The position numbers and the translations under genes were made by a program. Of a stretch of 64,000 nt of DNA, positions 22,080 through 33,263 are shown in pieces (the first letter of the stretch is position 1; each line of letters opens with the position of its first letter). The notes under the pieces were generated by a model. It saw only the letters and a list, made by a program, of their open reading frames with translations, searched no databases and had not been told where the DNA came from. The stretch is from contig CM041465.1 of NCBI GenBank assembly GCA_023213395.1, positions 6,076,001 to 6,140,000 of the forward strand, in the 5' to 3' direction. Source of the stretch: Cycas panzhihuaensis (lineage: Eukaryota > Cycadophyta).

Positions 22080-22680
22080 TTCTTACCTGATTTGAAGCTA
22101 TTTTATAGATATTTAAAACTAATAAAGTTAAGGTACCTAATCAGACTTAGTTCTTCAGTGTTCAACAATTTTTAAAGTAATTTTTTCAAGTTTTCTTGGT
22201 ATAAGATGTATTAAAAGGTCTCTAATTTATGTGTGACTACTTTTACATCTTTTTACAAAGTTATAATATGAATTTTATAGTATTTTACTGCCTCGTGGCT
22301 CTGGTTTAAGTCATAAAAGTGTCCTTTCACTCATTCTTTAATATCTTGAGTTCCAAGAGTCAGTTTTCTAAACGATAGAATCTGTTAGAAAGGTTTTTCA
22401 TTATTCTTCAAATTGGAATAGGTTTTACTTAAATCTGATATTATTTTGTAGGTGTTTAAAGCTAATAATCTTTACCTTCTTATTCAACCTTAATATGACT
22501 AATCCTCTAACTTTTAAGTAGTTCATTGTCTTAAAAAGGTTATATTTATATTATTGATTATTAATAATATATTCTTGAAGCTATTTTTAGCTCTTGTTTG
22601 TATTTTTGAAGTTATTTTGTAGCCAGAAATTAGATCTTTAGTACTTAAAGCTATCAGCAAGCTAAGTGGCACTACTTTAC
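22080..22680 (+). repeat. Dispersed motif repeat in the copia B leader
   Basis: Phrases of the type GATTTGAAGCTATTTTATAGATATTTAAAACTAATAA recur at about 22090, 22435 and 22600, with cttaccttct/acctta-like tails. They suggest two or three worn copies of a unit of a few hundred bases. Confidence 0.4.
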
Positions 22681-23886
22681 TAAATAGGTACAATTTGTAC
22701 TACATTTGTTTACTTTCTATATTCCTTAGTGAAAAACTTATTATTTTTAGATATTTTGATAATCTTAAGTAAAGGATATACTTCAGATTTTATCTACATC
22801 TACTTTATTTTTTTTAAAAGATAGTTAATCATCTCCATTATCTTGCATATATTTAGAAAGAAGATTATTTTATTTTACATTGACATAGAAGTCATTTTTC
22901 CTACTTTAGCTACTTATTACCTTTAAAAGCTTCAAGATTAGTTGAAGAATATCATTATATATCTATCTATTTATCATTAAAGACAACTAGATTTTAGGCT
23001 TGCATTATTAAAGCATTAAAAGAATATATAGATCCTTGTTTTTTCTATATCATATCAAGCTAAAAACCAAGTTACATATCATCTAGTATTCTTTTATTTT
23101 TTTGGAAAGGAAAAGACTCATTAATCAATTTATTTAATTTACTAACATTTGAAGGAAAGGTTGTTACTCATATATTTTTTAAAAGTTTGAAAGATATCTT
23201 TATTTCATTTATTCATTCTTTATTGCTCTCTTGCTTAGTGAATATATTTTTCTTTTAATTACTTAATTTTTGGTATAAAAGAAATCTTTTTTTTAAACCC
23301 TAAGCAATACCACAAATTTCTAATCAATATATTATCACATTAAAAAAAATTAATTCCCAAATTGAACACCCTTATTTTTAGCCATGCAAGGGGAACAGTT
23401 AGGACCCCTACAGTTACCATCATACACACGTTAATTGATCTACTCATATTGGATGAAGAAAACCATTAACTATCAGGTGTATAAGGTGGCAGGCTGAGGT
23501 GCAAAACCTTTTGTCATTTGGTGTTCGGAGACCAAGGATAGACATGGAGAGGGTGAGTGCCTTGGTTCAAGCAACCTTTACTACTACATCTATCACTAGG
23601 CATAAGTCTGGTGCAGGTAGATCCACAATTCAGAGGGGTATAAAAACCTTCGTAGCAGCCCACGTACCGAGGTATATCGAGCCTTGAGCTCACATACTGG
23701 TATATTAGGTTCTTGTTTTACTATCTATGGGTATGTGATACTAGACATGATAACAACTAAAGGTTTCCCTTGGAGACCCCTAAATTTAGAGCCTAATAGC
23801 CTTATTAGGTACTAGTTCACTTTTGAAACTTGGGGTAAAACTTGGGATATTGATGCTTAGTTCAAACTTCCAATTCAAATACTTGT

Positions 23887-26470
23887 TGGACGCGCGTCAA
23901 CGGGATAACTACCTGACTAGTAGGTATAGAGTGAGTGGGTGGTGAGAATATTGAAGGTAGGACCTAAAAGGAGAGTAACTATCACGCAGAGCACCCCGTG
24001 CACCGGAGCGTGAGTTCGGGATCTGCAATGGAGTATGGCTACTATTAGGTGGTCCTTCACCGCTTCGAGCAAGGGGTGAAGATGCGTAAGGCGAACCCGG
24101 GTTGACCTAGAGACAAGACTCTCCCACCCTTGGGTGGCCAGAAGGGGGGAAGAGAGGACCTAATGGAGATAGGCCAAGAGTATGCCTACACAACCTAATC
24201 GGGTACACAAGTGATGTGGGAGGCAAAGGGCTTGTGTAGTTAAGGAGAGAGAAGGAAAGGTAGGGGAAAGAGGGCTCCTACAATCTTTTCTACGAATGGT
24301 AAAGATATATGTAACAAGACAAATGAAACGCAAACAAAGACCAAACCAAATTTTCCCTTTTATCTTTCAATGTGCTAGTTACTAAGAGAGAAATAAAAGG
24401 AGAAAAGAGGTAGCAAGAGGGAGCGAGGCGTGCACCTGGGCCGAGGGCATGCGTGACGGAAGCCTTCTCGAGGAGCACCAAACCACTCCACGTGATGTGC
24501 TGGATGCGAGATGTTGCAGCGGGCAAAAGAGGGGCTTCCTTACCTTCCCCAGAAAATTAAATGCGAGACCCAAGAAAGCAAGGAAGCGCCAACTAAATAA
24601 TGAAACAACATAAAAATATAACGCATATAAAGGTGCTTACCGGTAACGAGGCCAACGGGCGATGTTCTCCACGCTTCCCAACTACCTACAAGCAATAGCG
24701 GTCTCTCCCTTCCTGAAGGAAGAACACTAGCATGCAACACAAAATTCTAACAATATATGCCTAAATAACATAAACGAGAATCTGAATATACATGCGTTAG
24801 TGCTAATCCAACAATGAAAGTACCAAAAGAGAGTGACCAAGGTGAAAGTAAATGATCGGTAAGCCTCGGAGTGGCCTACCTCCCGCAAATGATGCCCTAA
24901 CCTCCCCTCAAGAGCCACAAGGCTGCGAGGACAAGGCTAAGAGCAAGGGCTGGAAAATGGCAGTAAAGGGGTAAAGAGAGGCCCACGAAAACCCACGGCT
25001 AACCGGGATGCTATGAGGAGCAAACCGGGCAGCCGGGAGGAAGGTGAGACAAAGACTAGCGGTTGGGACTTATGAGTGTTGCCTAAACCTGAGTAAAGGG
25101 CCCCAAATCAGCGCTGCAACTTGTGACAGCACTGGTTTGGGTGGCCAAAAGAGGGCCTACAAACCCTTGTTTGCAAGCCAAGGGCAGCACAGGGTGAGAG
25201 GGAGGCTTTGGAGGGCTTAGAGCCGCTTAGGGAGCGTGGAAGGTGGTACGGAATCCACCCAGCTCCTCTCCAAAACCTATGCTATCCCCCAACGCCGCTG
25301 CCTTGAGCAGCAAACGCAAGCAAGAGGCACAAAAGAGTAGTAGAACAACCCACAAAAAGGATGGGAAACTAACTCTCAAGAAACAAGCAGGAGCAAACAA
25401 GCTTGAGCGTAATTATCACAAGAAAAACCAATATAAAACAAGGAATACCTGAAAGGGGGAGGCAAGGGGTTTCCCTCAGCCAAGGAGCAGTGGAGAGGGG
25501 CTGAGAAATCAACCCAGATCTGAAGTAGAGCAGGTTTGAGACCCTGCTACGGAGATGTGATGGGAAACACCTGCACTTGGGGCACTTGTGGTCTGCCTGG
25601 GCAAAGATCAACTAGAAGCCACTCCAAAGGGGCCCTCTCCAAGGCGTTTGAGTGGCTGGGAGAATGTCTCAGCCACGCCAAAGGAGAGTCGGTGTCAGAG
25701 GAGGGGTGCAGGTCTAGTTGCAGCAGCAGACAACAGAGAAGAGCAGAGCAGGAGGCTGTTTCCTTAGAGAGCAATTCCAAAAGTGAGCAAAAAAGATCCC
25801 AAAAATGAGTCAAAAATGGTTCAAGTACTCAAGCAAAACCCTAAAGCGAGCGATTAGGGCGCGGCTGGGAGAGAATCAAGGCGCGAGCCACGTGGCAGTT
25901 TCACAATAAATGCGAAATTACCACGACGGATTTTTAAAAACAATCTGAGACAGTTGTACCGCTGCAAATTCCACGGATATTCCGGCGGTACCGCAAAAAT
26001 TTCGGCGGTACGCACCTAAGGCCAAAAATGGGGCCCACCAACCAGTCCAGGCTGGGGGGCAGATGACCGAAAGGACTAATGGGAAGCTAGAACACCTACC
26101 CGGGGGTAAACATGCAAACAACCAGGTCCAAGGGAGCAAAAGTAGGGCTCGACCGAGGTGGCAAGTTGACCAAACGATGACGGGACATCACACGGGTGGA
26201 GGTGGTGTAAGCCTAGTGGATCCTAGAGTGAGGAGGGCAGATGCGGGAAGTAATGTGGTCACCAGGGTGCCACACTCGCTGGGAGTGTGCCCCTGTTATA
26301 GTCGTCATAGGCTAAAATAAGTATGGACGACGGTAAGGTCGCCCACAAAGCTACACACATGCAGATATGCAAGCAAACATCTAATAAAAGGAAGCGATGA
26401 TAATGCGAGAAACGTACCTGCACTTACCTGAGTCGGTGATTCCGTATCCATTCCTGGAAGCCGGGAAACA
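23887..26470 (-). repeat. 3' LTR of gypsy C (2584 bp)
   Basis: In element orientation it starts TGTTTCCCGG (26470 downward) and ends GCGTCCA (23887). It matches 35940-38523 closely over most of its length; a block at about 25950-26025 is the main exception. The short open frames on both strands inside it show no known domain. Confidence 0.9.
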
Positions 26471-26484
26471 CTGCCCCCTTGGCA
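26471..26484 (-). other. Polypurine tract of gypsy C
   Basis: Minus strand reads CAAGGGGGCAG directly before TGTTTCC of the 3' LTR. Confidence 0.7.
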
Positions 26485-26889
26485 GCAGAGCCTCGTTGCT
26501 CGGAAGCCTAGTGCGATGGCGAATGTTGGTAACACAACTGTTAGTAGCACATGTGTATACAGATATATCAATCAAGATCATAACAGTAGGCAAGGGTGCC
26601 AGCGAGTGTCGTGGCAGAATGCATGGATACGAAAGCTGCAGTGGAGACAACAGAGGGGCTGCCTATGAGCCACCTGGAAACTGACTGGAAGAATGAGACA
26701 GGTGAGGGGGCTGCCCCCACCACAAAGGATGCAAAGGAACATGCATAGTTAAGTAAAGAACAAATAGTGGGTACCATAGTTTTACCTCATTAGTAACCCA
26801 GTTTCAGAGGCATGAACGAATCGCGAAGCAAAGTGATAGACGACCTGGGGCTTGGGTGACAGGAAGGCCAGGCAAGCCTCAGGGACGGT

Positions 26890-27343
26890 CAGCAAGAAGG
26901 GAAAGGCGGCGCTCAAGGATGAGGCGAACGAGGCTATCTGCCTCAGCGTTGAGGGCCCGAGGGATATTCTAGATATCAATGGAAGAAAAGCAGGCCAGGA
27001 GGGATCTGGCAACAGAGGCAAGAGTCCTCAAGTGAGGGCATCGCACCTGGTAAACCTGGGTGAGATGAGACACCACAACTTGAGAGTCACAAAGCAAAAC
27101 GATGGGTCCGTGATGGAAACAGAGGGCATCAGCGAGGGCTTCAATAACAGCTGTATACTCAGCTTCGTTGTTAGTAGCCTCTGGGAGGAAGATCCCAGAG
27201 TGGAGGAGATCATGTCCAGAAGGGCTGCGGAGGATCCACGCAGTGGCAGAAGGTCCAGGATTACCACGGCTTCTGCCGTCGGTAAAGATGTAGACAGACA
27301 TCGGTGACACAAAATCCAAGCAATCGATGGATGATAAAAGCAA
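26890..27343 (-). pseudogene. Extra (archaeal-type) RNase H near the 3' end of gypsy C
   Basis: Minus-strand reading gives a compact RNase HI fold: YIFTDGRSRGNPGPSATAW (first catalytic Asp), TNNEAEYTAVIEALADAL (catalytic Glu), VLLCDSQVVVSHL (catalytic Asp), and, after one TAG at about 26969-26971, NAEADSL (fourth catalytic Asp). All four acidic residues remain. The SRGNPGP and NNEAEY style matches the archaeal-like second RNase H known from Tat elements rather than the usual gypsy RNase H. It lies about 3.7 kb beyond the end of integrase and 0.4 kb from the 3' LTR. It would remove RNA from RNA-DNA hybrids during copying. The single stop suggests recent decay. Confidence 0.8.
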
Positions 27344-28260
27344 TACTCAAAAAAGCAAATAAAAGGTGGCCGTGAAGGGTAGGAGGACCTAGCAATAAGG
27401 TTACCCAGGGCCAGAGCAAGCAATCCGATCACCGGCAGAGAGTGGTCAGAAGAGAAAAAGCCTCTTGGAGCACCAAAAGGTCACCTTAGAAAGCGAAACA
27501 TGCCCCCAAGTGGGGGGGCATTCCTTTTGGGGACTCCGAGAGCGAGAAAGGACTGTGAAAATGAGTCCAGGGCGGCGAAACGAGCCAAAGGAGTATAAAC
27601 TCGGGCAGGCACGGGAGTAGCGCGCAAAATGATGCAGAAGGGCCCTGGTAAAAGTGCGATAACGAGGCACCATAAATGCCCTCACAAGGGCGGGCAGGAA
27701 GGGCATCGATAAAGCACAATTGACGATAGGGCCAGAAGGCAAAGGTAATAGGGGCAACAAGACGGTCCCAACGACTAACGCGAGACCAAAAACAGAGGAA
27801 GTGCCCATTGGGGCCCCCGCCTATGTAAGGAAAACGACGGGAAAATGGATTCATTTTCACCGGCTCTCGTACGAAACCAGAGCCATTTCCTTACGCAGCG
27901 GAGCGCCGCCCAACTTTGGAGGCACGCAGAGGGAGATCAGACCGTCAGATCGGAGAGCGGAGAGAGCCAACACGACCGACCAGACGACATGGCAGTAGCG
28001 AGACCGGATCCAGTGAGTGGATGTCACTAAACCCAGCCTATCTCAAAGTTCAAAGTTTGTCTATTTTTTCAGTTTTTGAAGTGATTTTTGCATAGTTTTA
28101 GTGCCCCTTATGGGCAACGAAAGGCCTCTCGGGACCCGAATCGGACCCAGAAAGAGGCGGGGACCTGGGCATTAGGGAGCCCTGGTCCCGGTGGGCCCCA
28201 CGGGGTCCACCAGAAAAAATTTTGGTTTTTCGGGGCGGAAATCCCTCCTTTTGGGGGATA
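27344..28260. other. Non-coding part of gypsy C between RNase H and the antisense gene
   Basis: Overlapping open frames on both strands (for example 27486-27860 minus) show no known domain and look like chance frames in GC-rich DNA. It probably holds the shared 3' region of pol and the upstream region of the plus-strand gene. Confidence 0.4.
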
Positions 28261-28267
28261 GTCGTTC

Positions 28268-28370
28268 ATACCGCGGCAATGATAGCGGTACCGCGATCAT
28301 TGATGCGGGCCCCACATCGCCGCGGGACCCGTGCCAAACTTAGCGGTACCGCTAAATTTGGCGCGGTACG
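28268..28370 (+). promoter_or_regulatory. Palindromic GCGGTACCGC cluster upstream of the antisense gene
   Basis: GCGGTACCGC occurs at 28285-28294 and 28343-28352, with partial copies (ATACCGCGG near 28268, GCGCGGTACG 28361-28370). The same palindrome and its downstream half copy are in the 3' LTR at 25985-26012; 28343-28370 matches that stretch at 23 of 28 positions. Position 170-250 bases before the likely ATG fits a control region; the role is inferred. Confidence 0.5.
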
Positions 28371-28500
28371 AAGGCAGGGAGGCAGAAAAACTGACATGAG
28401 GAGCAAAAGCATCCCAAATCTCAGGCAGAGGGAGATTTGAGAGAGAGAGGGGTTATAATGGCTAACATAAGACTGACTTGAGTTGTTTTTGGTGTGAACA

Positions 28501-29362
28501 GGCTGTCCTCGTGGTAGACAACCGCGAGAACGTAGGTATGGCGATGCTGAGTTATATGGAGATGGCGACACAGGAGGATAGGGAGATCTTACACAGGTGT
28601 GGCCTGTACAAGGCCCTCAAGACACCTCAGTATACCTCGGATCAGAGACTGCTGGTCGACATAGTGTCCCATTGGGACAGGAGGAGACATGTGTTCCACC
28701 TACCACAGGTAGGTGACGTGACTATCACGCCGAGAGATATCCGGCGGATACTGGGAGTTCTGGCGACAGGGAGGCCGGTGAGATTAGGGACGCTGCCTAG
28801 CACTGAGGCAGCTCACAGGGAGGCAGCTCTATTCTTCACAGGAGCTGACAGATGGGATCGGAGGGGAGCACCCCTCCAGACAGTTCTGATGTCGGGGATT
28901 CCTCGGGTGAGGAAGCTAGTGATACTGTGCATTCTATTCTGGATTTCCCGGAAACAGAACTATAGAGAGGTCCCAGGCAGGTGGATGGATGCAGTTCGCC
29001 GCTGCGAAGCCGGTGAGAGGATGGATTGGGCAGCCCTGATAGCGGTGAACCTCATCGCCCAGCTGGATACTATCAGGACGTCCGACAGAGGTGGGCTATC
29101 ATACAACACACTACTATAGTGCTGGTACTTCGACCACTTCGCAGCAGTGGCACCAGCGGGGGGACCACATCCCATTACAGAGCAGGCCCCGATGGTCCAC
29201 AGGTGGCGAGGGCGAGGGGACGGAGGACAGCCCATGTCGACGATCGGTGGAGGCCACATCACTGAACCTCCTCACCCTCCCGGACTACATACCGAGCCCT
29301 ACGGGGCGGTGAGGTGGGATAGCGACGACAAGCGGGTGAGTGAGAGTGCCCGTGGGCGATGA
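28501..29362 (+). pseudogene. Plant mobile domain (PMD/MAIL-like) extra ORF of gypsy C, antisense to gag-pol
   Basis: The frame is open from 28478. TTGGTGTGAACAG|GC at 28500 looks like a splice acceptor, and MAMLSYMEM (28538) is the likeliest start if there is no upstream exon. The domain signature is clear: LLVDIVSHWDRRRHVFHLP, then GDVTITPRDIRRILGV and TGRPV, the usual W-x-tH-FHLP, G-E-T-L-D-LLGL, GxPV run of plant mobile domains. A later GERMDWAALIAVNLI segment leads to TAG (29117-29119). The same frame then continues as WYFDHFAAVAPAGG to 29362. The domain occurs in plant silencing proteins of the MAIN/MAIL1 type and in transposable elements. Function here is unknown. Confidence 0.7.
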
Positions 29363-30360
29363 TAGCAGTGATGGTGGGGATAGCGGAGATAGTGGAGATA
29401 GCGGGGCCGGCCCGTCACGACCTGCAGGTGAGGCAGGTCCCTCAGGGTCAGCAGGAGATGCAGAGGGTCCATCCGGAGCTGCCGGAGGAGAGGCAAGACC
29501 ATTTGGGGCACAGGGCGAGATCAGGGGACCCGTGACTAGGGCCCGCAGGCTACGGATCTTGATGGGATCCGCAGGGACAAGAGCTGGGCCCACCCCTACG
29601 AGGAGAGGGACCCAGGCGGAGGAGGTGCCGGAGGACGAGGCACCACGGTGGCGGAGAGCAGGAGGGAGGATGCCACGGCCAGGAGGAGCAGTGAGACCTA
29701 ACCTTTTCGTGGTCATTTGGCATCCAGATAGATGTTTGATTTGATTTGATCATGGTATAGTGAGATATAGACTGACACATGGCCTGTTGCATTGGAAGGT
29801 ACATCAGAGATCCAGAGATTGGTGGAGGTTGTGGTGAGGGAGATATTCCCTCAAGTGTATGCAGAGGGGCAACCGCCCATCCAGGCAGGTGACGAGCCTA
29901 GAGCGGCAGGAGCCCACAGAGAGGCATTCGCCCCGTTGGTGAGGGTAAGGGACATATGGGCTGCAGAGTCCCAAGAGCACGTGACATCCCAGGGACGACT
30001 GTAGCAGGAGAGAGATGACGCGAGACGCGAGAGAGACGAGCTACGAGGACGGGTACATGCTCTAGAGGCACAAGGTGGTGTAGGTGGAGATGAAGAGAGC
30101 AGAACCCAGCTAGCAGTGATCATTGAGCATCTCAGGGGGACAGAGGAGGCACTCTGAGGAGAGCGGGATCGTATCTAGGCTAGATACGATCAGCTGGTAG
30201 CACATATGGTCTCGAGGTCGAGCTGGAGCAGGACATATACCCACACGGCGGCGATGACCCCGAGACGACCTAGGGATGAGGAGAGCGAGGCAGGCAGCTC
30301 GCAGAGGCCTAGGAGGAGCCTCGGAGGCATGTGGTCCCCAGGAAAGGGATCATAAAGACC
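29363..30360 (+). pseudogene. C-terminal exons of the PMD-type gene (Gly/Ser-rich and coiled-coil parts)
   Basis: After a strong donor-like GCGG|GTGAGT at 29335 the plus strand keeps coding bias. One frame (29340-29744) is acidic, then Gly/Pro/Ala-rich (GDDSSDGGDSGDSGDSG). A donor-like GCA|GTGAGAC near 29690 and acceptor-like TTGGAAG near 29799 bracket an AT-richer gap with a CTGAC branch-like site. From 29800 another frame reads IQRLVEVVVREIFPQVY and then a charged, coiled-coil-like ERDDARRERDELRGRVHALEA stretch to about 30170, with stops. Exon limits are guesses. Confidence 0.45.
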
Positions 30361-31060
30361 GGGAGATGGCACCCCAGGAGCGGGGCAGTAGCAGTAGGAT
30401 ATGTACATATAGTTTTGGTAGGGGAAAGCACGGGCCTCCAGGGGGTCATATATAGGATCATATGATTGTACCCCCCCTGCAAGGACACCAGCTTCCCAGG
30501 ATGTATGATGTAACATGATTTTGGATATGTATATATATATGCATGAGGTGACTGGACCCCATTCGGATATGAGATACTGTGTATGATGCATCATATGTGG
30601 ATTGTATGTTTATTTTGTTGGTTGTAAATGTTATGTTATGTTGTAGATGTTTTATGTTGTGGATATTTTATGTTGTAGATATTTTGTTGTATGGATACAC
30701 GTTTCCTTCCATGTATGACCACACGCCTAATAGGAGCACACACACACGCCGTGAGTGGGACGACATAGAAGTATGAGGTTAGGGAGCAGAGCGGCATACA
30801 CGTCTACGGAAGAGCATAGCGAAATATGCGAAGGAAACGGCAGACAGGAAAGAGGGGCGACGATGCCCCCAAGCGTCCTCCTGATTGGGGAATGCCCAAG
30901 CAAGACGACAAGGGTTCCCGAGAGGATACGGGAATGCGGGTTCCGCGGAAGGAACCAGGAAAACAAAGCGGGGTCCATCTTAAATTGCCATTCTACTCAT
31001 GGTTGGGAAGAATGGGAACAACCTGAGATGGTAGTTTAGGCTCATTTCGGAGCAGGGCAA
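30361..31060. other. Junction between the antisense gene and the end of pol in gypsy C
   Basis: Two convergent genes meet here. 30630-30690 carries about three copies of a TTATGTTGTAGATATTT-like 17-mer, and the region is otherwise without a supportable gene. Confidence 0.5.
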
Positions 31061-31076
31061 CATGGTCGCTGAGAGG

Positions 31077-32003
31077 TTATGCGTAGAACCTCTTAAGGAA
31101 CTTTTCATTAATAGCTTTCTCAAATTCAAGCCCTTCCAGGGTGGCTATCCTATAGGCACCATTATCGAGGGATTCGATAATGACGAAAGGACCAACCCAT
31201 CGGGGTTTGAATTTGGTCAAACGGTCATGGAGATATTCAAGCTTGAGGACATAGTCCCCAGGGAACAAAGGGCAGGAACGAAGGCACTTATCGTAGGCCC
31301 TTTATAAGCAGGCTTTGGATGCCAGGTTAGCCTGATAGGCAGCTAAGTGCCTCTCATCCAAAGCTTCAAGGTCCAGCAGGCTGGCCTGACGGATCGACTC
31401 TTCGTCGATGAAACCTCGAAGGGAGATTCGCAAGGAAGGAATCTCCACCTCCAATGGGAGTACCGCCTCAATACCATAGACTAGGGAGAACGGGGTCATT
31501 CCCATGGCGGAACGGATATAGGTGCGATAAGCCCACAAGGCGGAGGGCAACTGAAGGTTCCAATCCTTTTGGGATTGAGCAACGGTTTTCTCAGGGTAGT
31601 CAATAGAAGTAATAAGCCCAGCGTCCAGAAGCTTCTCGACCTCCATCTTGACGGCGGTAGATAGCTTTGGGTGAAGGGGACGCTGCTTCTGGCGCACAGG
31701 GCGGGCGCCAGGAAGGGTGGTGAGGTTATGAGTGATAATTGAGGGGTCGACTCCCTTCATGTCAGCATAATCCCACACGAAAATGTCTCGGAACTCCTGG
31801 AACAGAAGGGAATACTCCCTTGTCTCATCAGGGGAACATTCTAACCTAACCTTAATGACCTTGCCCGGGGCCAAGACTATGTCTTGAGTTGCCCCCATGC
31901 ACATGGCATTACCCTCCTCGAAGTGGAGAGGGGCAAGATCAACAGGAGGAGGAGGAATAGGAGACGGGATCGGATCGGCAAGCGTGGACCCGATCGCGAG
32001 ACT
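31077..32003 (-). pseudogene. Gypsy C pol: start of RT fused directly to late integrase
   Basis: The frame reads the RT entry (PDETREYSLLFQEFRDIFVW, then MKGVDPSIITHNL, KMEVEKLLDAGLITSIDYP). At residue about 104 of the 31904-31302 frame (near 31595) it jumps to integrase sequence (QKDWNLQLPSALWAYRTYIRS, GMTPFSLVYG). The RT catalytic YxDD, the usual RNase H and the integrase DDE first half are gone. The frame goes on past a TAA (31302-31304) to the integrase C-terminus, MFPGDYVLKL and FKPRWVGPFVI, ending at 31077. The in-frame junction makes this a deletion derivative. Confidence 0.8.
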
Positions 32004-32006
32004 CTT

Positions 32007-33263
32007 CTAATGACCAAGCTGATGGTGACCAGAAGGCAAGTTGGGCGCAAGGCCCGCTAGATGCTCAAGCAGGGCTTCGTCATCCTCGAAATAATCCACC
32101 CCATGGATGACCTTACTTCGAGTAGAAGAAGCGCTGGAGGGAGTAAGAGCAATGGGAACATGCTGGCCGTCGGGTTGCTCAACTTCCTCATGGAAATCTG
32201 AAGGGAAACCAGGAAGGGGCTCCTCGGACGGAGCGAAAGGCAATTCCTCAAAGCCATTACCTACAGGGGGTAATGAAAAAGAAGAACTGGCGATCGGAAG
32301 GTCAACACGAGTGATGACATGTGACACGCATGAGGGGCTAGCCTCACCAACGAGAGAGGTTCTAGATGGGGATCTAGAACAAAGCAGGTGCGACCTACTG
32401 GCGCAAAGGAAAGAGACGGGATGAGAACAATCCTCGTCTTCGTCGAGTGACTCATTGTCACTAAACGAAGCGAGGTACCCGTAACTCCCAACGCCAATAG
32501 GGGCAAAATGCGTGAGACTAGGAGGAGAAGATACAGGATCTTCTTCGGATGGGTTAGGCATACCAATAGAGCAAGCCGAGGCATGAGTCGATGAGCCTTG
32601 GTTCACTGAACTGGTAGAGCGAGTTTGTTTGGTCGACAGGCGTTCGTAGGGAATCACTCTCATTCGTCCGTCATGGACGAATTTAAGTTGTCCCCAAAGA
32701 GTCGAGCACACGGCTCCTATTTGATCGAGCCATGGACGACCTAGGAGGAGGTTGTAATCCACGTCAACGTCGAGGACTACAACGTTGGCAAGAACGGTCC
32801 TGCCCTCAAGGGTGAGCGGAATCGAGACAGATCCCAAAGGGGTCTTCTCGCTACCGTCATAACCTTGGCATCGCCAGGGAACGGGTTCCAAGGCAGAAAT
32901 ACCAAGCTCTTGCATGACACGCAAGGGCATGGCATTGATAGAAGAACCATTGTCGATAACAGTTCTTCGAAGAGTACAATCAGGCGTATCTATGGTGATG
33001 GTGAATGGGAAGTTCCACTGACGTTCCCTTTCACCGGCGGGAGGAAGGTCCTTAGGATCAAATGAGATAACGGGTCCACTACCTTGAGCGACACCCAAAG
33101 CATGGACAGGCACATCACTTGACCCTAAAGCTTCCAGGAGAAGGGCCCGCTGCTCGGGGCAACTCCTCAGAACGTCCATCAAGGACATTCCTGCAGTGAC
33201 CGTATGGAGCTCGTCCACGACGGAGAAGGGCTTACCCTTCCCAGTAGGTTGAGTAAGTGCCCT
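32007..33263 (-). pseudogene. Gypsy C aspartic protease region
   Basis: This piece, 403 residues from its first Met, is in the same frame as gag and pol. The active-site loop is TVIDNGSSINAMPL (near 32945-32905), the D-N/G-G-S-S-N style usual in Tat and Athila elements. A YDGSEKTPLGSVSIPL segment and VDYNLLLGRPWL flap/C-terminal hairpin follow. An acidic, Ser/Pro-rich tail of about 200 residues (to 32007) links to RT and has no known domain. Stop codons at 33264-33266 and about 32004-32006 bound it. Confidence 0.8.

Larger units (their letters stand above)
20397..23886 (+). other. Long leader of copia B, first part
   Basis: This is a 3.5-kb stretch between primer site and gag (gag resumes after gypsy C). 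It is mostly T-rich on the plus strand, with two families of internal repeats (21049-21605 and about 22080-22680). No gag or pol motif is present. The last 500 bases (23380-23880) are less AT-rich and hold a 62-codon open frame (23499-23687) that I do not recognise. Confidence 0.6.

Noticed and set aside
24290-26777. Many open frames of 60-95 codons inside the left long LTR
   Set aside because: They overlap on both strands, mostly recur in the matching LTR with changes, and show no known domain.
26969-27432. Plus-strand and other-frame proteins over the extra RNase H
   Set aside because: Only the minus-strand frame shows a real domain (RNase H motifs).
32057-32584. Open frames overlapping the gypsy C protease tail
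   Set aside because: Shadow frames of the long minus-strand gag-pol frame.
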